Made by a program: the position numbers and the translations under genes
In this document: piece by piece, positions 43,156 through 51,347 of the stretch
Numbering within the stretch: position 1 is the stretch's first letter
Layout of the letters: each line of letters opens with the position of its first letter
Notes under the pieces: model-generated
The model's database searches: none
The model's input: only the letters and a program-made list of their open reading frames with translations
Told to the model about the DNA's origin: nothing
From: Pseudanabaena sp. Salubria-1
GTDB taxonomy: Bacteria; Cyanobacteriota; Cyanobacteriia; Pseudanabaenales; Pseudanabaenaceae
NCBI GenBank assembly: GCA_023336205.1
Contig: JALQCR010000022.1
Span: forward strand, 1 to 64,000
Direction of reading: 5' to 3'
Length of the DNA: 64,000 bases

Positions 43156-44496
43156 TCAAAAAATCAAAAATCGCAAGGTGACATATATGGCAGCAACCAC
43201 AAGCTGCAAGATCATTACAGGAATGCCATAGTGCAAAAATGTCTTAAATGAAATTCTTCGCCCATGTTGTTCCGCAACACCTGCGGCAACAATATTTGCT
43301 GAAGCTCCTACTAAAGTTCCATTTCCACCAAGGGTTGCACCATACATCATCGCGTAAAACAGAGGTAAAACGATCGCTGGTAATTGTCCAGCAAAATCGG
43401 GAGAGATAATCTCCGAACCAGCTAAACCGACATTAACCACATATTGCTTGAGTAAGGGAACCATCGCCACCACAAGGGGAATATTCGGGACAACACTGGA
43501 AATTAATCCTACAAAAAAGATCAGAATAATCGAACCAAGGGCAATATTTTTACCTAAAAGCACCCCCAAAAATCCTGACATACTGCTGATTACTCCTGTT
43601 TTTTCTAGTCCTCCAATCAGCACAAAAATGCACATAAAGAAAATTAAAGTACTCCAATCCACATCCCTCAAAATATGCTGCACTGTGTCAATTTTGCTAT
43701 GATGCGCTAGCATCAACGCAAGAGCCGAGCCTAGTAAGGCTATGGTTGCGGGAGGTACAGGAATCGGGAGTGATTCACCAATTACAAAAAATAGCAGTAC
43801 AAAAGCAGTGATGATTGCACCAACGATTAGGGTACGGGGGTGATTGATCTTAGGATGAGGAAGACGCTCAAGGTTTTCTAACTTTTTGTTCCAAATTTTG
43901 CGAAATAGAAATGGCAGTATGGCAACAATCACGCCAACAGCAAGCGCCCCACCAAGACTGAGTTTGAGTAAATAATCGACGAAGCTCATATTGATCGCAT
44001 CACCGACAATATAAGTCGCAGGATCGCCAACAATAGTTAATAAGCCTGAGCTATTTGCCACAAACACCATCAAAATTAGTAATGGTACAAAATCTACCCC
44101 AATTTCCTCAGCCATTGGCGGAATGAGTGGTGCTAATAACATTACAGTTGTGGCATTAGGGAGAACTGCACAGATTGGAGTAGTAATGGCAACTATGCCC
44201 AATAACAGGCGATCGCCTCTACCTTTAGCGAGGATTACCATCTGGGTGGCAAGAAACTCAAAGACTTTAGTGGGTTGAAAGGCCCGTACCATCACCATCA
44301 CTCCGAAGAAAAGCCCTAAAGTCCCATGACTTTTACCAATATATCCAAGGGCTTCGGGCATAGTCAGCACATTCAGGACTATTAGAATGAGAGCGCCTAA
44401 AAATGCGGCGATCGTAAAATGTAGCCACTCAGTAATCAGTAGAAAAATCACACTGATAAAGGTAACCAGCGAAACTATTGCTTGCCAAGTTGCCAT
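43156..44496 (-). CDS. ArsB/NhaD-type anion or Na+/H+ permease
   Basis: A 446-residue integral membrane protein with about 11-12 hydrophobic helices, of the ion transporter superfamily that includes ArsB, NhaD and the P protein. Typical motifs are N-A-T-T-V-M-L-L-A-P-L near residues 113-123, S-G-L-L-T-I-V-G-D-P-A-T-Y near 150-162 and, in the second half, G-G-N-G-T-L-V-G-A-S-A-N. These mark the two inverted re-entrant segments. The substrate (arsenite, other anions or sodium/proton exchange) cannot be decided, and no arsenic genes are nearby. It is monocistronic and ends in the region before xisI. Confidence 0.82.
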   Translation of the reverse strand: MATWQAIVSLVTFISVIFLLITEWLHFTIAAFLGALILIVLNVLTMPEALGYIGKSHGTLGLFFGVMVMVRAFQPTKVFEFLATQMVILAKGRGDRLLLGIVAITTPICAVLPNATTVMLLAPLIPPMAEEIGVDFVPLLILMVFVANSSGLLTIVGDPATYIVGDAINMSFVDYLLKLSLGGALAVGVIVAILPFLFRKIWNKKLENLERLPHPKINHPRTLIVGAIITAFVLLFFVIGESLPIPVPPATIALLGSALALMLAHHSKIDTVQHILRDVDWSTLIFFMCIFVLIGGLEKTGVISSMSGFLGVLLGKNIALGSIILIFFVGLISSVVPNIPLVVAMVPLLKQYVVNVGLAGSEIISPDFAGQLPAIVLPLFYAMMYGATLGGNGTLVGASANIVAAGVAEQHGRRISFKTFLHYGIPVMILQLVVAAIYVTLRFLIF

Positions 44497-44551
44497 TCTA
44501 GTTAAATCTGTATAGAAATAGATCTGTTGTCAGTAAGGGTAGAATATCACT

Positions 44552-44596
44552 AACCTAAAGTAAAGGCGGCGCGTTGCGCCGCCTTTACTTTAGGTT
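44552..44596. terminator. 21-bp perfect hairpin, loop GTT
   Basis: The arms at 44552-44572 and 44576-44596 are perfect, with a GGCGGCGC core. It lies directly after the stop of the pentapeptide gene (44601, minus strand) and is probably its terminator, insulating the permease promoter. Confidence 0.7.
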
Positions 44597-44600
44597 GATT

Positions 44601-45797
44601 CTATAAAAAAGTTACTAGAGTTTCTAGAGATAAAGTTACAAAAGAATTATTTTGTAATAGATCGGTTAATAGTTGGCTTGGTGAATTGATTGCTTCTAAT
44701 AAACGCTCTCTAAACGCCAAGTCCTCCTTAAACTGATGGCGAATTTCTAATTTAAGAATTATTTGGCGATCGCTTTCCGATGCATCAGCATATCGCTGGG
44801 AATATTGCTCAGACAATTTCTCAAAAATTTGATGTAATTCTTCAAGAAGAATATGTTCTTGGAGAATCTCTGAGCCATATTTCTCTAATTCTGTACCTGC
44901 ATTGCCCTTGCTAATTAACTTTGCAAAATCGCCTTGAGCAAATTTTGCCTTGGGATTAAACGGACGGCGATCGCTATATTTCCTAAGAATGTAATCAGGT
45001 AAACTTCTCAGAACATGCTTTAAATAGATGGAATCACAGATCACATCATCCAACTTAGTGTCGAGATCGATCATCCATTCTTCAATACAAGCATCAGTGA
45101 GATTTGCAGAACTAAAGTCAGTTCCTAGAGCCTTTACTCGAAACAGATCCGCGCCCTCAAGATTGGCTCTAGAGAGATTCGCTTTGCTCAGATTAACTAC
45201 AAATAGTCTTGCCTTCTGTAAACTCGCACCACTGAGATTTGCTTCAAAAAGGTTCGCAAAATCAAGATTTGCTTCACTGAGATTAGCGCCACTCAGATTT
45301 GCTTCTTTCAGATTCGTTTGGTTGATATTTGCAAAAGGAGTCGCACTTCCCAGCAAGAGAGCCTGAATGTTTTTTGCTTTGACAAATTCTGGTATACCAA
45401 GACTGAGATTAGCTTTGTGTAAATTAGCATTGCTAAGATTTGCGTTACCTAGATTTGCCTCACAAAGAAGTACTTCAGTCAAATCTGCATTCTGGAGCGT
45501 TGCATTTTGAAGTTCAGCACCACTTAGGGATGCACCGCTCAGATTGGCAGCATTGAGATTTGCCCCACTCAGTTTTGCCCCAAATAACGTTGCCTCGGTC
45601 AGATTCGCATTGCTGAGATTAACTTCACTGAGATTAGTGCCACTGAGATTAGCTTTACGCAGATTAGCACCACTAAGATCAGCTTTCTCAAAGTTGGCTC
45701 CAGCCGCACTAAATCTTTGCCCCTGCTCACCATGACTCTCCAGCCATAGTTGATGTCTGGCTAAGTTATCTTTTAATGTTGCTCTAAAAATTAACAT
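44601..45797 (-). CDS. Pentapeptide-repeat protein with C-terminal helical domain
   Basis: A 398-residue cytosolic protein. Residues 35-245 are pentapeptide repeats (A-N-L-S-G type) broken once near residues 135-160. The C-terminal 150 residues are helical and charged with no known domain that I recognise (Y-S-Q-R-Y-A-D-A-S-E-S-D-R-Q-I, then R-H-Q-F-K-E-D-L-A-F-R-E-R-L-L). There is no signal peptide. A role in protein-protein contact is likely, but the partner is unknown. It is followed by a hairpin terminator and preceded by another (45814-45844). Confidence 0.82.
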   Translation of the reverse strand: MLIFRATLKDNLARHQLWLESHGEQGQRFSAAGANFEKADLSGANLRKANLSGTNLSEVNLSNANLTEATLFGAKLSGANLNAANLSGASLSGAELQNATLQNADLTEVLLCEANLGNANLSNANLHKANLSLGIPEFVKAKNIQALLLGSATPFANINQTNLKEANLSGANLSEANLDFANLFEANLSGASLQKARLFVVNLSKANLSRANLEGADLFRVKALGTDFSSANLTDACIEEWMIDLDTKLDDVICDSIYLKHVLRSLPDYILRKYSDRRPFNPKAKFAQGDFAKLISKGNAGTELEKYGSEILQEHILLEELHQIFEKLSEQYSQRYADASESDRQIILKLEIRHQFKEDLAFRERLLEAINSPSQLLTDLLQNNSFVTLSLETLVTFL

Positions 45798-45813
45798 AGA
45801 TAAGCCTCTAACA

Positions 45814-45844
45814 ATTAGGAGCGGTGCAAAGCGCCGCTCCTAAT
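45814..45844. terminator. 14-bp hairpin, loop AAA
   Basis: The arms at 45814-45827 and 45831-45844 pair with one G-T wobble. It starts right after the stop of the HhH gene (45849, minus strand) and is probably its terminator. Confidence 0.65.
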
Positions 45845-45848
45845 CTAT

Positions 45849-46559
45849 TTAAGTAAGTTGTTTATATGCACTAAAGGGAATGCCCGTACGCTTTTTGACA
45901 TCCATAATCGATTTAAATTCACCTCTTCGTTGTCGCTCTTCGGCGATCGCGATCGCTACGTTGGATTCTATGCCAATCGCCATCAAGTCGTCAGCAGTCA
46001 TGGAGTTAACTCGCTTCCATGAATAGCCTGATTCTTGGCGATAATCATAGCTAAAAACAACCATTGGCGCGATTTTTTGCAGAGTTGAGTTGGGGATTTC
46101 GAGAATGTCGTGGAGTTCTTCGAGACTAGTGAAGATATGCCCTTCTGCCCTTAATGAGTCAATATCATTGGCGTAAACGATTGGTAATCCTAAAACGTTA
46201 ACTAAGTCATTTTTAGAGCAGCCATTAAACTCAATCTTGGGACGGGTAGCAGCGATCGCCTTAAATAGTCTTTCATCTTCAGGCAATGGTAAATGCTTTG
46301 GATAAGTCTTCGTTAAATACTCACGTTTTAGGGCAAAGGCGGTTGCAATTTGGGCAAACCAAACAATCGTCGCAAAGCCAGAAAGATATGGGGATGAGTA
46401 GAAAATAATTCCAGCCGTGACGAAACCTGCACCGATCCCAATCCAAATATTTGAGCCAGACTTTACACCAGCATAGGCGATCGCGCCACCACCCAATGCT
46501 GGTACAAAAGACCACCAAACCCAAGATGGTGTTTGATCAAACCATGAAGGTTGAGACAT
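45849..46559 (-). CDS. Membrane protein with C-terminal helix-hairpin-helix motifs
   Basis: A 236-residue protein. Two or three transmembrane helices occupy residues 12-75. The cytosolic part has ComEA-like helix-hairpin-helix features: L-V-N-V-L-G-L-P near 117, V-N-S-M-T-A-D-D-L-M-A-I-G-I near 183 and I-M-D-V-K-K-R-T-G-I-P near 219. Such motifs usually bind DNA or act in protein contacts. It is the third gene of a run of small membrane-protein genes on this strand, 17 bases after the TM2 gene. The function is unknown. Confidence 0.7.
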   Translation of the reverse strand: MSQPSWFDQTPSWVWWSFVPALGGGAIAYAGVKSGSNIWIGIGAGFVTAGIIFYSSPYLSGFATIVWFAQIATAFALKREYLTKTYPKHLPLPEDERLFKAIAATRPKIEFNGCSKNDLVNVLGLPIVYANDIDSLRAEGHIFTSLEELHDILEIPNSTLQKIAPMVVFSYDYRQESGYSWKRVNSMTADDLMAIGIESNVAIAIAEERQRRGEFKSIMDVKKRTGIPFSAYKQLT

Positions 46560-46575
46560 AATCTTAAATATTTTT

Positions 46576-46911
46576 CTAAATATTTTTAAGTAGCTTTTTT
46601 CGTTTTTCTTCGTACTCTTCAGCTGTGATTATACCGTCATCATAAAGTCTTTTAAGATCTCCCAGTGCTGCGGTAGAGTCTCTAACCGAGGCTGTCGCTT
46701 GATTTGTCACACCGTTAAATCTACGGTTAAATTCGGTGTCAGCCATTAACAGCAGCATAATGAACTCAATAAAAGCAGCAATAGAGGGGATGCCAGTCCA
46801 GAAAAACAGTAGGTAAACGATTCCCCAACCAGATTGTCCTAGATAAAATTTGTGCGCTCCAAATGCTCCTAGAAAGAAACACCAAAGAATTGCACTAGTT
46901 CTAGTCCTCAT
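46576..46911 (-). CDS. TM2-SHOCT domain protein
   Basis: A 111-residue protein. The N-terminal TM2 domain has two helices with the G-A-x-x-F-Y-L-G motif (here G-A-H-K-F-Y-L-G-Q near residues 19-27). The C-terminal SHOCT motif (L-K-R-L-Y-D-D-G-I-I-T-A-E-E-Y-E-E-K-R-K-K-L-L) covers 85-108. TM2 proteins are widespread small membrane proteins of unclear function, and SHOCT is a short oligomerisation motif. It is encoded 17 bases upstream of the HhH protein. Confidence 0.85.
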   Translation of the reverse strand: MRTRTSAILWCFFLGAFGAHKFYLGQSGWGIVYLLFFWTGIPSIAAFIEFIMLLLMADTEFNRRFNGVTNQATASVRDSTAALGDLKRLYDDGIITAEEYEEKRKKLLKNI

Positions 46912-46954
46912 TACTATTTCCCTCTTAAAACTTGGTTAGTGTGTAACTACAGGC

Positions 46955-47203
46955 TTATCTTACAGGCTTAGAAATCTTCTTAGCTAGTAAATATACTATG
47001 AGGATTCCCAATTTTGCCTCTAGTAAAACTATGGAAATTTGCAGATAAGGATGCATATCGGGATTGGCGTTAAGGGCAAACACAGCTAGCCCAACGAGAA
47101 CCAAGGGAAAAAATCTCAAGTTTTTGACTATGAGTTTCGCGCTCGAATGTTTAAAACCAGATATCATTAGCTTTTTCTCTGCAAGAGAGATCTCTAAGAT
47201 CAT
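46955..47203 (-). CDS. Small membrane protein
   Basis: An 82-residue protein with two predicted membrane helices (about 27-45 and 54-74) separated by a short loop (N-P-D-M-H-P-Y), and a basic C-terminus. I do not recognise a family. A start at residue 13 (M-I-S-G-F-K) is also possible. It lies 43 bases upstream of the TM2 gene and may share its transcript. Confidence 0.5.
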   Translation of the reverse strand: MILEISLAEKKLMISGFKHSSAKLIVKNLRFFPLVLVGLAVFALNANPDMHPYLQISIVLLEAKLGILIVYLLAKKISKPVR

Positions 47204-47241
47204 GCCCTATTTATATCTAAAACTCAACACCTCGATAGATT

Positions 47242-47531
47242 TCAGCGATTCTGCACCCGATCCTTAATCCTATTGTTGATAGCTATCAAGTACTTACCCC
47301 AGAAGAAAAAGCCGACTTGCGCACCCGTCTAGGCGATTACGTCAGAACCTATGCCTTTTAGTGCAGATTATTACTTTTACAGATGCCGATCTCGAAAAGT
47401 TTTATCAGTTTGCACGATTTTTACTCAAGAAACTACCGATTGATCGCGATCGCTAGCCTACAGAGCTAACCAACTACATCAGCATGGATTCCTATCGGAT
47501 TCAGCAAAAATTTCTGACAAGGCATGTTTAA
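47242..47531 (+). pseudogene. hsdR: Relic of type I restriction enzyme R subunit (C-terminal part)
   Basis: Translation in two frames gives L-N-P-I-V-D-S-Y, E-E-K-A-D-L-R-T-R-L-G-D-Y-V-R-T-Y-A-F, then Q-I-I-T-F-T-D-A-D-L-E-K-F-Y-Q-F-A-R and finally M-D-S-Y-R-I-Q-Q. This is the pattern of the C-terminal region of HsdR proteins in cyanobacteria. One T is missing around 47355-47360 and an in-frame TAG follows at about 47453-47455 in the DRDR-x-PTEL segment. No upstream part of hsdR, hsdM or hsdS is in the window. It is a dead fragment. Confidence 0.75.
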
Positions 47532-47694
47532 TAATTTCCAAAAAAATCTAAGCGATCGGCGCGATCAAAATGTTGGATAACTCAAACATTTTGTAAATTG
47601 GTAATAAAGAATTGATAGCGATTTAATTGTATAGCGCGATCGCCCAAAATAAAGGTAGGATTTTCGATGGATTACTAACAACACTGCAACCGTC

Positions 47695-48708
47695 ATGGAT
47701 CACCCAACAAACTTGGGCTACGCACAGCCAGCCGAATGGCAACCACATCAAGCCTGTTGGCTAGCTTTCCCCAGCCATCGCGACCTGTGGTTAGAATACC
47801 TCGATATTGTTCAAACTGAATTTGTCGCTCTCGCAAGAGCGATCGCCAAATCCGAAAAGCTAGAAATACTTGTATTAGAAGAAACTGCCGCTCTTGCCAA
47901 AGAACTTTTGGGCGATTTACCAGTGCGATTCCATCAGATTCCCTTTGGAGATATTTGGATGCGCGATATCACTCCCATATATATCAAAAATGCTGAAGGA
48001 ACAATTGGAGCATTGCAATTTCAATGGAACGGATGGGGCGGCAAATATATGCTCGAACATGACGATCGCGTAGCCGAGAATATTCTTCAGGCAATAGATA
48101 TTCCTAAATTTGAATTTGATTGGGTACTCGAAGGTGGTGCAATCGAAGTCGATGGAGCAGGAACCTGTCTCACCACCAAGCAATGTCTCCTCAATCCCAA
48201 CCGTAATCCGCAGATGGATCAACAGGCGATCGAATTGGGATTAAAAAATGCTTTAGGAGTAGAAAAAGTACTGTGGATTGAAGAAGGGCTTCTCAATGAC
48301 CATACCGATGGACATATCGACACGATCGCACGTTTTATTGCGCCTCATACAGTCATGTGTATGCAACCAACCTCTGAGGACGATCCTAATTACCGAGTTC
48401 TCAATGATATTGCTGCTCAATTAGAAGCGATGACCGACGCACAAGGACATAAATTAAATGTAGTTAAAATCCCTTCACCAAGTCTCGTTCTTGATGATGA
48501 AGGGGAGATCATGCCCGCTAGCTATCTCAATTTCTATATTTCCAACGACAGCGTAATCATTCCGCTCTATGGTTCTGCTAATGATGAGCTAGCTGTTCAA
48601 GCCATCGCTAAGCATTTCCCTAATCGTCAAGCGATCGGGCTATCAGCAAAGCATATTCTTCTTGGCGGTGGTGCTTTCCATTGCATTACTTGTCATCTGC
48701 CCAAATAG
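47695..48708 (+). CDS. aguA: Agmatine deiminase (peptidyl-arginine deiminase family)
   Basis: A 337-residue deiminase that hydrolyses agmatine to N-carbamoylputrescine and ammonia, a step from arginine to putrescine. Family landmarks are P-A-E-W-x-P-H-x-A near residue 12, W-M-R-D-I-T-P near 85-91, L-E-G-G-A-I-E-V-D-G near 144-153, D-G-H-I-D-T-I-A-R-F near 204-213 and the catalytic cysteine C330 in G-G-G-A-F-H-C-I-T. The length is normal. The gene is monocistronic, preceded by the hsdR relic and followed by a block of dispersed repeats. Confidence 0.9.
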   Translation: MDHPTNLGYAQPAEWQPHQACWLAFPSHRDLWLEYLDIVQTEFVALARAIAKSEKLEILVLEETAALAKELLGDLPVRFHQIPFGDIWMRDITPIYIKNAEGTIGALQFQWNGWGGKYMLEHDDRVAENILQAIDIPKFEFDWVLEGGAIEVDGAGTCLTTKQCLLNPNRNPQMDQQAIELGLKNALGVEKVLWIEEGLLNDHTDGHIDTIARFIAPHTVMCMQPTSEDDPNYRVLNDIAAQLEAMTDAQGHKLNVVKIPSPSLVLDDEGEIMPASYLNFYISNDSVIIPLYGSANDELAVQAIAKHFPNRQAIGLSAKHILLGGGAFHCITCHLPK

Positions 48709-48764
48709 TAACTGATGTTACGTGGAAGTTTCTAAGACCCTCACCCCTAGCCCCTCTCCCAAAG

Positions 48765-48942
48765 GCTACCGTGTACACACAAGTCATAAAAACCAGTCAA
48801 GTCAACAATTAATCGCCCCCTAGCCCCCAATTCTGGGGGAACAAGAAAATAAAATTTCTTTTAAAGTCCCCCAGAATTGGGGGATTTAGGGGGCTTAGAT
48901 ACATTTCAACGATGGCAGAGAGACTTGTGTGTACACGGTAGC
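48765..48942. mobile_element. MITE-like element, copy A (178 bp)
   Basis: Inverted ends GCTACCGTGTACACACAAGT (left) and its complement (right). It is flanked by a perfect 8-bp direct repeat TCCCAAAG (48757-48764 and 48943-48950). The interior is a long imperfect hairpin of the CCCCCAATTCTGGGGG type. It encodes nothing. The 8-bp duplication fits mobilisation by an ISL3-type or similar transposase. Confidence 0.85.
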
Positions 48943-49000
48943 TCCCAAAGGGAGAGGGGGACAAGAGTTTTCTGAATTTTGCTCCCCCTCTCCCAAAGAG

Positions 49001-49178
49001 GCTACCGTGTACACACAAGTCATAAAACCCAGTCAAGTCAACAATTAATCGCCCCCTAGCCCCCAATTCTGGGGGAACAAGAAAATAAAATTTCTTTCAA
49101 AGTCCCCCAGAATTGAGGGATTTAGGGGGCTTAGATACATTTCAACGATGGCAGAGAGACTTGTGTGTACACGGTAGC
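49001..49178. mobile_element. MITE-like element, copy B (178 bp)
   Basis: Nearly identical to copy A in ends, interior and length. A clean target duplication is not visible, perhaps because the flanks are themselves repetitive. Confidence 0.8.
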
Positions 49179-49190
49179 TCTCCCAGAGAG

Positions 49191-49375
49191 GCTACCCGTG
49201 TACACACAAGTCTAGTTTTTGTCTGAAATCGAGAACGCCCTGCACTCAAGTGCGGGCTAAGAGCTAAAACCCGTTAAAACGGGTTGATTTTGTTCAGTCA
49301 TTTTCAGTCATCTTTAGATGACTTTAGCTTTTAGCCAAGAACTTGAGTTCTTGGTGACTTTTGTGTACACGGTAG
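49191..49375. mobile_element. MITE-like element, copy C (variant interior)
   Basis: It has similar CTACC(C)GTGTACACAC ends, but the interior differs: two short hairpins (AACCCGTTAAAACGGGTT and CAAGAACTTGAGTTCTTG) replace the usual palindrome. It may be a hybrid of two repeat families, or a pair of ends that captured unrelated DNA. Confidence 0.65.
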
Positions 49376-49456
49376 GAGAGGAGAGGAGGGAGTAAAACCC
49401 AGAAAATTCTTGTTCCCCTCGCCCTTTGGGAGAGGGGCTAGGGGTGAGGGACTATT

Positions 49457-49694
49457 GAACCTCGATACCACCAACGAAGCCGTTGATTGGATATGTACAT
49501 TACTTGCCAAAGCGATCGCTGCTGAAGATATGCACATCAGCGAATATCGCGATCGCCATCCTCAATGGACATACACGATGCAAATGTACCTGCTCGAAGA
49601 TGCTCAAATCCATCAACGCATAGAGGCGATCGCTTCTATCTTAAAACCACTCCATCGCACAGGGCTGACTACTGAATTACAAACTTTTGTATAG
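49457..49694 (+). pseudogene. Partial duplicate of the prmA 5' region
   Basis: The encoded sequence L-D-T-T-N-E-A-V-D-W through L-T-T-E-L-Q-T-F-V matches residues 8-84 of the intact PrmA at 53399-54349, with scattered and mostly conservative changes. It ends at a TAG directly after F-V, where the intact gene continues. A repeat precedes it in place of the normal start. It has no methyltransferase domain and is most likely a non-functional fragment. It lies 3.9 kb from the intact gene. Confidence 0.85.
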
Positions 49695-49738
49695 CAAAAA
49701 AGGTAGGGGCAATTCATGAATTGCCCCTACCTTTTTTG
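49695..49738. terminator. 20-bp perfect hairpin, 4-nt loop CATG
   Basis: The arms at 49695-49714 and 49719-49738 are perfect, with the core GGGGCAATT. It directly follows the prmA fragment. A shorter version of the same sequence is at 50991-51018. Confidence 0.6.
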
Positions 49739-49751
49739 TGTTTCTTATACA

Positions 49752-49910
49752 GTGGTAACTGGTGTTGCGTGGAAGTCTGTAAAGCCCTCACCCCTAGCCC
49801 CTCTCCCGCAGGAGAGGGGAACAAGAAAATAATATGGATTTTGCTCCCCTTCTCCTGCGGGAGAAGGGGCTGGGGGATGAGGGTTCCACGTAACATCAGT
49901 GGTAAGTTAA
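49752..49910. repeat. Palindromic R2 element
   Basis: It starts with a diverged AACTGGTGTTGCGTGGAA end, and the complement TTCCACGTAACATCAGT lies near 49884-49900. In between are CCTAGCCCCTCTCCC and its complement, forming a large imperfect hairpin. It is the same family as 48710 and 55270, here without an inserted MITE. Confidence 0.75.
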
Positions 49911-49969
49911 AAAACGCTATAAACCGTAACTTGCTCTGCTAATTAAAAAACAGAAATTGGGTTACGGGC

Positions 49970-50683
49970 TTATTTGTTTTCTAGACCGAGAACGCGACCG
50001 CCGTCAAAAGATGATGTTGAAAAATTATTTCTACTATATTCCTGACTATATTCAGGCTGTTGCGAAGCTGGAGATAGAAATGTTGAATTGGAAATACGGA
50101 GATCAGGAATAACATTTAAGCAGTCGGTGCAAGTTACAACTGGTGTTACTACAACTACAGGTGGTGGTGCGGGAAGTGTGATACTACCGCCTGTAATGGG
50201 AACGTCAACTTTTGCTAGACCTTGGCTAGTAAAACCGGCAGCAGTATCAAATGTCGCGTTGATTGTAGTTGGCGCATTGGTAAATGCATTATTTGGTACA
50301 AACGGAGCTGTTCCATTTGTAGTACCAACAAATATAAATGTAGTGAGTGGCGAATTTTTCCCATTATTAAAGATATCAAGCCCAACCACATGTGAGATTT
50401 GTGATGCAACTACGTTGAATAAACCATTAGGTTGGCCTGGTGTAGTCGTAGAGATGCTTCCGTTGAACTCACTAACACTGACAGCGCCAAGAGGAGTTAG
50501 CAGCGTAGTATTTACAATAAATGAATTAGGATAAGCTGCACTGAAATTGTTAAATAGATCAACATTGAGACCAATAGTTGTACCAGTGATAGGTACAGTA
50601 ACAGTCTGGCTAAAGCTGGGGGATGCAGCAAGTAGTATTGTGGATGCGCTGAGACAAACAGACAAGGCAACAAGTTTTTTCAT
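49970..50683 (-). CDS. Secreted protein of unknown function
   Basis: A 237-residue protein with a clear signal peptide (M-K-K-L-V-A-L-S-V-C-L-S-A-S-T-I-L-L-A-A, cleavage near A-S-P-S-F-S-Q at 20-26). The mature part is rich in T, N, V and F, looks like a beta-structure and has no tryptophan. A proline/valine linker (A-P-P-P-V-V-V-V-T-P) and a C-T-D-C pair lie near 172-189, and the last 45 residues are polar. I do not recognise a family. It is a single gene in a repeat-rich area. Confidence 0.7.
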   Translation of the reverse strand: MKKLVALSVCLSASTILLAASPSFSQTVTVPITGTTIGLNVDLFNNFSAAYPNSFIVNTTLLTPLGAVSVSEFNGSISTTTPGQPNGLFNVVASQISHVVGLDIFNNGKNSPLTTFIFVGTTNGTAPFVPNNAFTNAPTTINATFDTAAGFTSQGLAKVDVPITGGSITLPAPPPVVVVTPVVTCTDCLNVIPDLRISNSTFLSPASQQPEYSQEYSRNNFSTSSFDGGRVLGLENK

Positions 50684-51347
50684 GATTTTTAGATTCGCTA
50701 GAAATGTAAAGAATAAGGATCTTCGGACAAAGGCATAGATCTCGTTTCCCCCTGCGATTACCTGACAAAATCAGCAATATCAATCTGCTAACAGTTCAGT
50801 AATCCACTTGATGTTCAATAGGCCTGAATTAAAATGCTGAACGATCAACATTGATAGGAACTGAAATAATGACTAAGCATTATTTCGATTCCTACTATAA
50901 AAAGCGATCTTTTAGAACCCATTTAAGAATTACCTGACACTTCAAATCTTTAGGGCTTACGCAAAAATGACTTGAAACCTGCATTTTATCGTAGGGGCAA
51001 TTCATGAATTGCCCCTACATTTCGTTCTTTTGCGTAAGTTCTAATCTTGTTTAAAGCTCTAGGTATCTAGCCCCCTAAATCCCCCAATTCTGGGGGACTT
51101 AAATCTGGTTCCCCCCAGAATTGCTACGGTGTACACACAAGTCTAACTGTCTACGTTGCGATTTATTTAAGCCCCCTAAATCCCCCAATTCTGGAGGACT
51201 TTGAAAGAATTTTATTTTCTTGTTCCCCCAGAATTGGGGGCTAGGGGGCGGATAAATGTTGACTTAACTAGGTTTTAAGACTTGTGTTTACACCGTAGCA
51301 GAATTGGGGGGCTAGGGGGGCTAGAATTACAATTCTTAAATGAGCTT
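50684..51347. other. Intergenic region with several repeats
   Basis: No gene is seen. It contains an imperfect 16-bp hairpin (50856-50871 with 50878-50893), a 12-bp hairpin with CATG loop (50991-51018) nested in outer repeats CTTACGCAAAA/TTTTGCGTAAG (50956-50966 and 51028-51038), and a palindromic CCCCCAATTCTGGGGG repeat interrupted by MITE copy E. Confidence 0.7.
51124..51298. mobile_element. MITE-like element, copy E (175 bp, inverted orientation)
   Basis: The ends are CTACGGTGTACACAC and its complement, with slight variation. It is flanked by a perfect 8-bp direct repeat CAGAATTG (51116-51123 and 51299-51306). The interior is the same hairpin as in copies A, B and D but reversed. It is inserted in a palindromic repeat that closely resembles its own interior. 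Confidence 0.82.

Larger units (their letters stand above)
48710..49455. repeat. Repeat-rich block: split palindromic element R2 with three MITE-like insertions
   Basis: The block opens with AACTGATGTTACGTGGAA, the same end as the elements at 49752 and 55270. It then carries GC-rich segments of the type CCTAGCCCCTCTCCC and its complement. Three elements with CTACCGTGTACACAC ends interrupt it (48765-48942, 49001-49178 and 49191-49375). No gene is present. The right end runs into the prmA fragment at 49457. Confidence 0.8.

Noticed and set aside
49410..49456. Start codon extending the prmA fragment into the repeat
   Set aside because: The extra residues are translated repeat sequence. The match to PrmA starts only at about 49457.
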